Positions 35,281 to 45,807 of a stretch of 64,000 bases of DNA are shown one piece after another. Source of the stretch: Annona cherimola (taxonomy: Eukaryota; Streptophyta; Magnoliopsida; Magnoliales; Annonaceae); NCBI GenBank assembly GCA_030490835.1, contig CM059975.1, positions 61,867,174-61,931,173 of the forward strand, written 5' to 3'. Each line of letters begins with the position of its first letter. Position 1 is the first letter of the stretch. A model generated the notes under the pieces. It worked only from the letters and a program-made list of their open reading frames with translations. It did not search any database and had not been told where the DNA came from. The translations under genes were made by a program, and so were the position numbers.

Positions 35281-38200
35281 CTAGTGGATGCACTTGAGAA
35301 CTAGAAAAAGTTCTTGACTCTGCAGATTACTTGCTCCAAATGCCTTACAATCATTGAATAGCTCTTCTAGCCTAGCGGTAAATCGGTCGAAGAGATCATC
35401 GATGATGCGATCCCCGAAGTGTTTGCTGATGATCCCTTCCAGCGACGCACGCATGTGGAGACTTGAGGCCCGACAATAACCAGGCTCTCCCGACCGTGAT
35501 GGGCGGGGCACCACTTGCAGCGTCTCAATGCTGAAACGTCCATTTTTCTCCACCACATTCTTCAATTCCCGCGGAGATGGAGCGTAGATTGGCAAGTTGA
35601 AAGTGTCTACCTTGTCTTGATCGAAAACACCCTGCAAATTAGTTACGCAGCTTTTGGTCTCAGTTCTTTTGGCAACAATTGACAAACATGAGAAGGGGGC
35701 CAGGGATTAATATTATAAATGGTTCAGGTTTTAAAAGAAAATATATATTAAAAAGCTGGTTGTTACTTATTTTAGTAAGAATTAGGTGCACGTATCCAGA
35801 ACCTAAATATTTATTTAGGGATATGTTCAAGTGCAGACGATTGCACTTGTACCCTGGTTAGAGTGTTGCAGGGTGCAAACGGTGCCCATATTAATCATAA
35901 AATTTGAATCTCTTTGGCATATGGCTTAAAATCATTTATTTCTCCATGATATCAAAAATCATACCCAATCAAAGTCTAGTTAAGGTTTTTGTCAGCTGCA
36001 AACGGCCCTATATTGATTATAAAATCAAAACTGAACTAACCCATTACATTTAGAATTTTTTTTACAGTAGTACATTAAGCTTTGTCTAAATAAAAGATGT
36101 ATATGGGCTCCATCTAAAAATGATGCAAAATCAATATCATAAAAGTTCCTTTTGCTAAAAAGAGAATGAAAAATTAACACTTAACTACCTTATTTTTTCA
36201 TTTTTACTATCATATTCCAATCATTTTTATATCTTTTCAATCATTTTTTGATATCTTTTCATTCAACTAACGTCCCTATTTTTTTTAGTCTCACTTTATC
36301 CCAATCATATTCATTCCATCCCATTTTTTATTTTTCTCTAAACAAATACATTAAAATGTTTGATTTAGATATTAATTTTGAAATTTTATTTTCAACATCT
36401 AAACCACTTATATTTTATGATATTGATTTAAATGTTAATTTTAAAGTTGTATTTTTAACATTTAAATTATCTAAAACATGTCTTATATGGATAAATAATT
36501 ATATAAAATACTATTATATTCTATTATATCGATGAATAGGTCTAAACATTTTTCATAATTTACATAAACATATACATTTTAAAGTGAATGTGGATCATCT
36601 AAAACTCAAAAAGTCTAATTGGGATGATTTTTGATAAAACAAATGATTTTAAGTCACATGGCTGATGAACTTTTAATTTTACGATCATTGTGGCCATTTG
36701 CAATTAACATACCCTCATATATATATATATGTATATATATACATGGGTTCGGATAAAATATACCCACATTTATTATCTTTATTGATAAATATTTATTTTT
36801 TGATGTCAAAAATCATTTTATTAGAAATTTATATATTTTAAAAGTTGAAACCTTTTGGGAGTGAATAGATCAACGTTGAAATTAAAAATTAAATACACAA
36901 TATTAAATATTTTAATATACATAAATTTCAAATCATAAATAAATATATAAATAGATGATTCTATACATCCGTTTGCATAGTAAAAACCATGCACTAAGGC
37001 CAAAAATAGTTTTATTTATAAAATTATTATTTTAAGTGTATTTAATATATATATACACTAAATTTTATCATTTTTGGACATATGTATATATATTTTTTGA
37101 ATTTAAATATAGGGGTATTTTAGTCATTTTAAAGGTTAACAAATGGTTAAATTCTACTATATTTTAAATTTAAAAAATACATACATTCTAAAAATAGTGA
37201 AACTTAGTGTATATATGTGGATTAAATAACTTTTTCTGATGAAAATGGATAGAATAACTTAAAGGAGTAGTTCTGTAAAAAATTTAAAAATGCTTTTAGG
37301 GCAGCTGCATATAGGGATGCAATTCGAGCTCATGAAACTCGGGTTCACTTCAACCTTAACCCTAATCCTAACCTTGTTTGTAAAACCTAAACCCTAACTT
37401 TATTTTTGAAAATTGAATTTGAGTTGAGTTTCAAGTTGGAATTTCGGTTGATGAATTTACATTATATTTAAGAGTGACAAGTTTAGAATTTTATATAAAT
37501 ATATAATAATAACAAATTGTGTAAGCAAACATAATAATATATAGTTAAACTATAGATTTTATTTTTAAAATATAGCAATATAAAGAATATTTCTAGAAGA
37601 AAATTTAACATAAAAAATAAGATAAAGGAAGAAAATTAATGCATGTAAAATTTAATGGTGGAATTAAAAGACAAACGAAAATGATATGCTTTATTTATAA
37701 TATAATTACAATATACTAAACATGTATTCAAATATAAATATAAATAATATAAAATACACAAAATATGAAGAAATATTGTTTAGATATTATGTATATAATA
37801 TATTTTATAAAAATATAAAATAAGAAATCGAGATAACAATATCATGTTTATAAATTAGGTTCCTTGGGTTCGGGTTCTTCGGGCTCAGGTTGTAAAAATG
37901 CAAATGTTAACACTGTTGGAATTCGGGTTTGAGCTCTACCCGGCCCAAATTATACCCCTAGCTGCATGGCCAAACGCTTATATATACACATGTATATGAG
38001 ATATGCTACTATGCAGATGGACTGTCCCGTAACTAAAGTGCAATCCACAAACAATCGGGCCCCACATATATTAAAATATAATAATACTTTATACAATCAT
38101 TTATCAATATAAAAATCATACTTTGGACTGTTTACATATTAAAAATACCATTTTAAAATTGATATTTATGTTAAACAAATTTATTACGTTGAAATCATAG

Positions 38201-39854
38201 CATTTTAAGATGAGGCCCATATATATTTTGGATTTGGATGAAATGTTTTTTGAAGGAAGGAAATTGATATGATAATAAAGTGAATAATTCTAAATATAAA
38301 TGGTGAGTTAGATTTTCAATTTATGATCGAATGGACCCCAAAGTGTATGGATTGCGCAGTGCAGTTGTGTGCACTGGATCAAAAAAATATATATATGTGG
38401 AAAATATTTCAGTGCATTCAGATTGCACCATGCGGTCCATGCATTGTGGGGCCACTCAATCATTAATGGAAAATCTACCCACTAATTATATTTAGAATTA
38501 TTTATTTTATTAGCATGCCAATTTTCATCTAACTTGGATGTGTATTGGACCCATCTGAAAATGACACGAAATCAACTTAATAAAATAATTTGATGTAAAT
38601 AGCAATTTTAAAATTATTTTCTCAACATCTAAAGCATCTAATATATTGTTTTTATATGGATAAATGAATGCATAAAGAATCATAAAATTTTAATATGTGT
38701 GAGACACATTTTGAACTATGGTGTCTACACCAGAATTGTTCTCTTTCTATATGTATATATATGGATGAATGTTACAAATAGTTTACATTTATTAAAAAAA
38801 CCATACAAGTGCATAGACACATGGTTGCAATCAATGTACCGTATTTACCTACCTGATTAACCATGTCATTTAGGCATGAGCCCAAGCAGCTGAAGCCAAC
38901 CTCGAAGAGGGAGTCAGATGGGTGGATCTCATCTCGACGGCATGGAAGGAGGAGGAACATCAGCCCTTGGTCGGCCATCTCCACAGCCCTTGCACTGAGA
39001 AAGCACTCCATGTCCTTGCTAAATTGAGCTAAGTAGGCCTCCACCACAGCCTCTTTTACACCTGCACCTGCGTAGGAAATTCTACCTCCATTCCACGCAT
39101 CCGACTTCCGATCAAGCACCTCTTCTGGCACCTTCGATAGCCAATTCAGCGCAAATGATGAGTGGAAGATGTCGATGGTGGCGTTGGGAAAGAGACGGCC
39201 ATGGAATGTTCCGGGCACGCCAGCGACGAAGTAGCAGCGGTCCAGGGGAAGGGATTTGAAGAGTGTGTTGAAATCATTTGAGACGTTGTCATTGAAGAAG
39301 AGTTGGAATTCAGGGAGGTGGAGGGAGCTGGCGGTTGGGCCCTGGGCGGACTTATACGTGAGCTCTACCGCTTCAACTATGATTTGGAGGACAGAGATGG
39401 AGTTAGAGCCGCTGGAGCATCCAAGGTCAGCAATGCGGAAGATGGTGTGATTGGTGGACGTGGCATTCGAATGCCGCCCAAGCCTAATTTGGAGTATCTT
39501 GGTGATGAGATCGCTGATCAAGGCCTTCACTTTCTCCACAACATCACCCTGCATTAACCACGAAAGCATGGTAATATGGAATATGATAATGAAATATGGA
39601 TTTTTTTTTATTATAAATAATAAAGAACAAAAGTAAAAAATGAAAATCGATAACAAATCAAGCCTTGGAAATATCAATCTCTGCTCAACCACATCTTCAT
39701 GCATGCAAAATTTTAGACGTGGTATCCTCTGACGAAGATTCGTGCAAGCATACTTGCCCCCAAACGCGGGGGAGAAATGGCGAACCTGATGCTTGGAGTT
39801 GTGGGCGTAGCTGTTCGGCCCGTCTCCGCCATTCATAGATACCACCATATCCAT
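35281..39854 (-). CDS. SABATH-family SAM-dependent carboxyl methyltransferase, left copy
   Basis: Three exons on the minus strand: 39854-39786, 39548-38853 and 35631-35281, with GT-AG introns of 237 bp and about 3.2 kb, giving about 371 residues, normal for the family. SABATH enzymes transfer methyl from S-adenosylmethionine to carboxyl groups (salicylate, benzoate, jasmonate, farnesoate, loganate) or ring nitrogens. Visible features are MNGGDGPNSYAHNSKHQ with Gln23 at the usual carboxylate-contact position, SAM motif IADLGCSSGSN (about 62-72), NDFNTLF, Trp159 after Asn158 in FALNWLSK, and the exon 3 FNLPIYAPSP and LEGIISKHFGDRIID regions. Substrate cannot be assigned; the Gln and Trp favour a carboxyl substrate. 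The start is MDMVVSMNGG at 39854; an in-frame ATG lies 15 codons upstream. Intron 1 is fully open in frame. Confidence 0.9.
35860..36720. repeat. Composite inverted-repeat sequence in intron 2, left copy
   Basis: The segment has two ends with GTTTGCA/TGCAAACGG words and inverted blocks: CATCTAAAAATGATGCAAAA-like and GATATTGATTTAAATGTTAA-like sequences recur in opposite orientation. It resembles the paired element at 38030-38740. It is probably one or two nested MITEs. The right copy is about 44390-45245. Confidence 0.4.
37020..37215. mobile_element. Small foldback MITE in intron 2, left copy
   Basis: Inverted halves: CACTAAATTTTATCATTTTT with ATACATATTTTT-type sequence on one side, and AAATACATACATTCTAAAAATAGTGAAACTTAGTG on the other, split here by wording only. 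The right copy is about 43835-44030. Confidence 0.5.
37312..37960. mobile_element. hAT-type MITE in intron 2 with telomere-like words, left copy
   Basis: The ends TAGGGATGCAATT and AATTATACCCCTA are inverted near-complements, flanked by GCTGCATA (37304-37311) and GCTGCATG (37961-37968), a 7-of-8 match to an 8-bp duplication. It belongs with the split element at 19030-28488. Inside, 37355-37400 carries AACCTTAACCCTAATCCTAA-like words that imitate telomere repeats but are degenerate. The right copy is 43055-43735. Confidence 0.75.
38030..38745. repeat. Head-to-head pair of related MITE-like units in intron 2, left copy
   Basis: A unit at 38030-38390 (GCAATCCA, ATTTATCAATATAAAAATC, TGAGGCCCATATATATTTTG, GTGCACTGGATC) is followed by a related unit in opposite orientation at 38395-38740 (GTGCATTCAGATTGCACC, TGTATTGGACCCATCTGAAA, TATGGATAAATGAATGCATA). 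Together they could form a hairpin within the intron transcript. The right copy is about 42270-42985. Confidence 0.5.
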
Positions 39855-40233
39855 CTTATATGTTTCTAAGATATATAGCTCTTGCTCTTGCTGATACATG
39901 CATGATCACGAATGCAAGAACATATATATATAAAAACGTCCAACCTAGTTAATTTCACGCCATTAACTATCCATCTAGCGAGGTTTGCCCGTGATTCTGT
40001 TTTTTTTTTTATATATATGACTTGCCCGTGATTCATGGTCGATTTTGGTAAACAAAATTAAGAACGTTGGAGAGGTTAACGTGCGTACGTACGTTTTACA
40101 TTAAAAATGTGTGTACATAGGCGGCCAAACATACAAGTGGTGTTGCCACTTTTTTAAGAATTGAACCACACGGTTAGACTATAAACCGCCCATGTTGTAG
40201 TTCGCTAGTATTTCCGGATCAACAGTAGTTTAA
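39855..40233 (-). promoter_or_regulatory. Promoter region of the left SABATH gene
   Basis: On the minus strand a TATATATA-containing TATA box lies at about 39920-39932, roughly 65-78 bp before the chosen start codon. Farther upstream is a run of ACGT words (about 40080-40093), a core found in many plant bZIP/bHLH sites. The sequence is almost the same in the right arm. Position 40233 is the end of the left palindrome arm. Confidence 0.65.
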
Positions 40234-40788
40234 CCACCGGTTCACACTAGCTGAATTGGAAGAATCGGAAACCAGTAATGAAAACAGTTCATCGACTGGT
40301 CCAGTTTTCAAAACATTGGGTCATATACAGATGAATTGAAAATGATTAACAGTGGCTGACATGCGCCAAGAGATCCATAAGTTCTAGGGGACATAAAACT
40401 TTTATTAAAAAAAGTTTTGGCACAGAAGTTTTTGAGACAGGAAAAGTGATTGATACGATAGAAGTATAGCAAAGAAAAAGTTAAAATAAATAGATCGATT
40501 ATACAGGTAGGAGTGGGGAAGTGATTGAAACGTAAGATAGTTATATAGAAAATATGAAGAAATGATTAAAAAATATGGTATTACAGGAAATAAAAAATTT
40601 TATATTCACATATTTCATGGAATGACAAACAAACCCTCTATGATAGGAACTAATTCAATGCACCGGGTGCAAACCCCATTTTTTAAAATTTTTTTAAAAC
40701 TTTTTTCACACAACTGTTAATCTAAGTGTATTTAACATGTGTATCAATTTTTACCATTTTTGTAGATTTTTATATATTGTTTATTAGT
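40234..40788. other. Unpaired central spacer of the palindrome
   Basis: This 555-bp stretch has no inverted partner. Its right part (about 40650-40788: GCACCGGGTGCAAACCCC, GTGTATTTAACATGTGTATC, TTTTTACCATTTTTGTAG) matches one half of the foldback MITE at 2847-3254. Its middle (about 40400-40640) resembles the MITE-like sequence at 28972-29277. The right arm therefore begins inside a truncated foldback element. The spacer separates two divergent promoters and has no gene. Confidence 0.85.
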
Positions 40789-41162
40789 TTAAACTACTGT
40801 TGATCCGGAAATACTAGCGAACTACAACATGGGCAGTTTATAGTCTAACCGTGTGGTTCAATTCTTAAAAAAGTGGCAACACCACTTGTATGTTTGGCCG
40901 CCTATGTACACACATTTTTAATGTAAAACGTACGTACACACGTTAACCTCGCCAATGTTCTTAATTTTGTTTACCAAAATCGACCATGAATCACGGGCAA
41001 GTCATATATATATATATAAAAGAATCACGGGCAAACCTCGCTAGATGGATAGTTAATGGCGTGAAATTAACTAGGTTGGACGTTTTTATATATATGTTCT
41101 TGCATTCGTGATCATGCATGTATCAGCAAGAGCAAGAGCTATATATCTTAGAAACATATAAG
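40789..41162 (+). promoter_or_regulatory. Promoter region of the right SABATH gene
   Basis: TTTTTATATATATG at 41083-41096 is the likely TATA box, about 70 bp before the start codon. ACGT words recur at 40927-40944 (ACGTACGTACACACGTT). It differs from the left promoter by only a few bases, including one in the ACGT cluster, so both genes should share regulation. Confidence 0.65.
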
Positions 41163-44100
41163 ATGGATATGGTGGTATCTATGAATGGCGGAGACGGGCC
41201 GAACAGCTACGCCCACAACTCCAAGCATCAGGTTCGCCATTTCTCCCCCGCGTTTGGGGGCAAGTATGCTTGCACGAATCCTCGTCAGAGGAGACCACGT
41301 CTAAAATTTTGCATGCATGCAGATGTGGTTGAGCAGAGATTGATATTTCCATGGCTTGATTTGTTATCGATTTTCATTTTTTACTTTTGTTCTTTATTAT
41401 TTATAATAAAAAAAATCCATATTTCATTATCATATTCTATATTACCAAGCTTTCGTGGTTAATGCAGGGTGATGTTGTGGAGAAAGTGAAGGCCTTGATC
41501 AGCGATCTCATCACCAAGATACTCCAAATTAGGCTTGGGCGGCATTCGAATGCCACGTCCACCAATCACACCATCTTCCGCATTGCTGACCTTGGATGCT
41601 CCAGCGGCTCTAACTCCATCTCTGTCCTCCAAATCATAGTTGAAGCGGTAGAGCTCACGTATAAGTCCGCCCAGGGCCCAACCGCCAGCTCCCTCCACCT
41701 CCCTGAATTCCAACTCTTCTTCAATGACAACGTCTCAAATGATTTCAACACACTCTTCAAATCCCTTCCCCTGGACCGCTGCTACTTCGTCGCTGGCGTG
41801 CCCGGAACATTCCATGGCCGTCTCTTTCCCAACGCCACCATCGACATCTTCCACTCATCATTTGCGCTGAATTGGCTATCGAAGGTGCCAGAAGAGGTGC
41901 TTGATCGGAAGTCGGATGCGTGGAATGGAGGTAGAATTTCCTACGCAGGTGCAGGTGTAAAAGAGGCTGTGGTGGAGGCCTACTTAGCTCAATTTAGCAA
42001 GGACATGGAGTGCTTTCTCAGTGCAAGGGCTGTGGAGATGGCCGACCAAGGGCTGATGTTCCTCCTCCTTCCATGCCGTCGAGATGAGATCCACCCATCT
42101 GACTCCCTCTTCGAGGTTGGCTTCAGCTGCTTGGGCTCATGCCTAAATGAAATGGTTAATCAGGTAGGTAAATACGGTACATTGATTGCAACCATGTGTC
42201 TATGCACTTGTATGGTTTTTTTAATAAATGTAAACTATTTGTAACATTCATCCATATATATACATATAGAAAGAGAACAATTCTGGTGTAGACACCATAG
42301 TTCAAAATGTGTCTCACACATATTAAAATTTTATGATTCTTTATGCATTCATTTATCCATATAAAAACAATATATTAGATGCTTTAGATGTTGAGAAAAT
42401 AATTTTAAAATTGCTATTTACATCAAATTATTTTATTAAGTTGATTTCGTGTCATTTTCAGATGGGTCCAATACACATCCAAGTTAGATGAAAATTGGCA
42501 TGCTAATAAAATAAATAATTCTAAATATAATTAGTGGGTAGATTTTCCATTAATGATTGAGTGGCCCCACAATTCATAGACCACATGGTGCAATATGAAT
42601 GCACTGAAATATTTTCCACATATATATATTTTTTTGATCCAGTGCACACGACTGCACTGTGCAATCCATACACTTCGGGGCCCATTCGATCATAAATTGA
42701 AAATCTAACTCACCCTTTATATTTAGAATTATTCACTTTATTATCATATCAATTTCCTTCCTTCAAAAAAAATTTCATCCAAATCCAAAATATATATGGG
42801 CCTCATCTTAAAATGCTATGATTTCAACGTAATAAATTTGTTTAACATAAATATCAATTTTAAAATGGTATTTTCAATATGTAAACCGTCCAAAGTATGA
42901 TTTTTATATTGATAAATGATTGTATAAAATATTATTATATTTTAATATATGTGGGGCCCGATTGTTTGTGGATTGCACTTTAGTTACGGGACAGTCCATC
43001 TGCACAGTAGCATATCCATATACATGTGTATATATAAGCGTTTGGCCATGCAGCTAGGGGTATAATTTGGGCCGGGTAGAGCTCAAACCCGAATTCCAAC
43101 AGTGTTAACATTTGCATTTTTACAACCTGAGCCCGAAGAACCCAAACCCAAGGAACCTGATTTATAAACATGATATTGTTATCTCGATTTCTTATTTTAT
43201 ATTTTTATAAAATATATTATATACATAATATCTAAACAATATTTCTTCATATTTTGTGTATTTTATATTATTTATATTTATATTTGAATACATGTTTAGT
43301 ATATTGTAATTATATTATAAATAAAGCATATCATTTTCGTTTGTCTTTTAATTCCACTATTAAGTTTTACATACACTAATTTTCTTCCTTTATCTTATTT
43401 TTTATGTTAAATTTTCTTCTAGAAATATTCTTTATATTGCTATATTTTAAAAATAAAATCTATAGTTTAACTATATATTATTATGTTTGCTTACACAATT
43501 TGTTATTATTATATATTTATATAAAATTCTAAACTTGTAACTCTTAAATATAATGTAAATTCATCAACCAAAATTCCAACTTGAAACTCAACTCAAATTC
43601 AATTTTCAAAAATAAAGTTAGGGTTTAGGTTTTACAAACAAGGTTAGGATTAGGGTTAGGGGTAATGTTTTATAAATAAGGTTAGGGTTAAGGTTGAAGT
43701 GAACCCGAGTTTCATGAGCTCGAATTGCATCCCTATATGCAGCTGCCCTAAAAGCATTTTTTTAATTTTTTACAGAACTACTCTTTTAAGTTATTCTGTC
43801 CATTTTCATCAGAAAAAGTTATTTAATCCACATATATACACTAAGTTTCACTATTTTTAGAATGTATGTATTTTTTAAATTTAAAATATAGTAGAATTTA
43901 ACCATTTTTTAACCTTTAAAATGACTAAAATACCCCTATATTTAAATTCAAAAAATATATATACATATGTCCAAAAATGATAAAATTTAGTGTATATATA
44001 TATTAAATACACTTAAAATAACAATTTTATAAATAAAACTATTTTTTGTCTTAGTGCATGGTTTTTACTATGCAAACGGATGTATAGAATCATCTCTTTA

Positions 44101-44324
44101 TATATTTATTTATGATTTGAAATTTATGTATATTAAAATATTTAATATTGTATATTTAATTTTTAATTTCAACGTTGATCTATTCACTCCCAAAAGGTTT
44201 CAACTTTTAAAATATATAAATTTCTAATAAAATGATTTTCGACATCAAAAAATAAATATTTATCAATAAAGATAATAAATGTGGGTATATTTTATCCGAA
44301 CCCATGTATATATATACATATATG

Positions 44325-44392
<68 letters not shown>

Positions 44393-45807
44393 GGTATGTT
44401 AATTGCAAATGGCCACAATGATCGTAAAATTAAAAGTTCATCAACCATGTGACTTAAAATCATTTGTTTTATCAAAAATCATCCCAATTAGACTTTTTGA
44501 GTTTTAGATGATCCACATTCACTTTAAAATGTATATGTTTATGTAAATTATGAAAAATGTTTAGACCTATTCATCGATATAATAGAATATAATAGTATTT
44601 TATATAATTATTTATCCATATAAGACATGTTTTAGATAATTTAAATGTTAAAAATACAACTTTAAAATTAACATTTAAATCAATATCATAAAATATAAGT
44701 GGTTTAGATGTTGAAAATAAAATTTCAAAATTAATATCTAAATCAAACATTTTAATGTATTTGTTTAGAGAAAAATAAAAAATGGGATAGAATGAATATG
44801 ATTGGGATAAAGTGAGACTAAAAAAAACAGAGACGTTAGTTGAATGAAAAGATATCAAAAAATGATTGAAAAGATATAAAAATGATTGGAATATGATAGT
44901 AAAAATGAAAAAATAAGGTAGTTAAGTGTTAATTTTTCATTCTCTTTTTAGCAAAAGGAACTTTTATGATATTGATTTTGCATCATTTTTAGATGGAGCC
45001 CATATACATCTTTTATTTAGACAAAGCTTAATGTACTACTGTAAAAAATAATTCTAAATGTAATGGGTTAGTTCAGTTTTGATTTTATAATCAATATAGG
45101 GCCGTTTGCAGCTGACAAAAACCTTAACTAGACTTTGATTGGGTATGATTTTTGATATCATGGAGAAATAAATGATTTTAAGCCATATGCCAAAGAGATT
45201 CAAATTTTATGATTAATATGGGCACCGTTTGCACCCAGCAACACTCTAACCAGGGTACAACTGCAATCGTCTGCACTTGAACATATCCCTAAATAAATAT
45301 TTACGTTCTGGATACGTGCACCTAATTCTTACTAAAATAAGTAACAACCAGTTTTTAATATATATTTTCTTTTAAAACCTGAACCATTTATAATATTAAT
45401 CCCTGGCCCCCTTCTCATGTTTGTCAATTGTTGCCAAAAGAACTGAGACCAAAAGCTGCGTAACTAATTTGCAGGGTGTTTTCGATCAAGACAAGGTAGA
45501 CACTTTCAACTTGCCAATCTACGCTCCATCTCCGCGGGAATTGAAGAATGTGGTGGAGAAAAATGGACGTTTCAGCATTGAGACGCTGCAAGTGGTACCC
45601 CGCCCATCACCGTTGGGAGAGCCTGGCTATTGTCGGGCCTCAAGTCTCCACATGCGTGCGTCGCTAGAAGGGATCATCAGCAAACACTTTGGGGATCTCA
45701 TCATCGATGATCTCTTCGACCGATTTACCGCTAGACTGGAAGAGCTATTCAATGATTGTAATCTACAGATTCAAGAACTGTTTCTAGTTCTCAAGTGCAT
45801 CCACTAG
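41163..45807 (+). CDS. SABATH-family SAM-dependent carboxyl methyltransferase, right copy
   Basis: Exons are 41163-41231, 41468-42163 and 45475-45807, with GT-AG introns of 236 bp and about 3.3 kb, giving about 365 residues. It has the same SAM motif, Gln23, Asn158-Trp159 and C-terminal regions as the left copy. Exons 1 and 2 encode the same protein except one Asp-to-Glu near the end of exon 2. Exon 3 differs more: PSPLGEP for PSRSGEP, GDLI for GDRI, further changes near the C-terminus, and an in-frame 18-bp deletion removing six residues after FNDC. Nothing visible prevents function. Intron 1 is one base shorter than the left copy, so unlike there it is not open in frame. The two genes are transcribed away from each other. 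Confidence 0.9.
42270..42985. repeat. Head-to-head MITE-like pair in intron 2, right copy
   Basis: Mirror of 38030-38745. The first 300 bp (up to about 42570) is nearly identical to the left copy; beyond that substitutions become frequent. Confidence 0.5.
43055..43735. mobile_element. hAT-type MITE in intron 2, right copy
   Basis: Mirror of 37312-37960 with the same terminal sequences and flanks (CATGCAGC and TATGCAGC). It is slightly longer, with an extra block of TTAGGG-like words near 43655-43690. Confidence 0.75.
43835..44030. mobile_element. Small foldback MITE in intron 2, right copy
   Basis: Mirror of 37020-37215 with a similar hairpin structure. Confidence 0.5.
44306..44389. repeat. 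TA microsatellite, expanded in the right arm
   Basis: About 80 bp of alternating TA with a few ACA/GTA interruptions. The left arm has only about 25 bp at 36717-36743, so this tract accounts for much of the arm-length difference in intron 2. It can extrude as a cruciform and is a likely polymorphic marker. Confidence 0.9.
44390..45245. repeat. Composite inverted-repeat sequence in intron 2, right copy
   Basis: Mirror of 35860-36720, lying between the TA microsatellite and exon 3. Confidence 0.4.

Larger units (their letters stand above)
3130..40233 (+). repeat. Left arm of a giant inverted repeat
   Basis: This arm is the reverse complement of 40789-64000. Paired landmarks include SABATH start codons (39854 with 41163), a SABATH pseudogene (14647-15063 with 51670-52086), Gypsy elements with the same target duplication (4219-13787 with 52950-62892) and a foldback MITE (2847-3254 with 63876 onward). 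Left plus right coordinates sum to about 81017-81106 for the inner part and 66733-67130 for the outer part; the jump reflects 15803-30167, which has no partner on the right. Divergence is low, roughly 1-3% by eye in most stretches. Positions 1-3129 have no partner because the window ends first. Confidence 0.96.

Noticed and set aside
36248..36535. 95-codon frame rich in Phe, Ile and Asn (mirror 44571-44858)
   Set aside because: It lies in intron 2 in AT-rich MITE-like sequence with no recognisable protein features.
37355..37400. Telomere-like AACCCTAA words (and mirror copy at about 43620-43690)
   Set aside because: The words are degenerate, few, and lie within a hAT-type MITE rich in AACCC/GGGTT sequence, so an interstitial telomere or chromosome-fusion scar is not supported.
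39256..39557. Plus-strand frames antisense to SABATH exon 2 (mirror 41459-41760)
   Set aside because: They are shadows of the methyltransferase exon; identity between arms follows from exon 2 identity.
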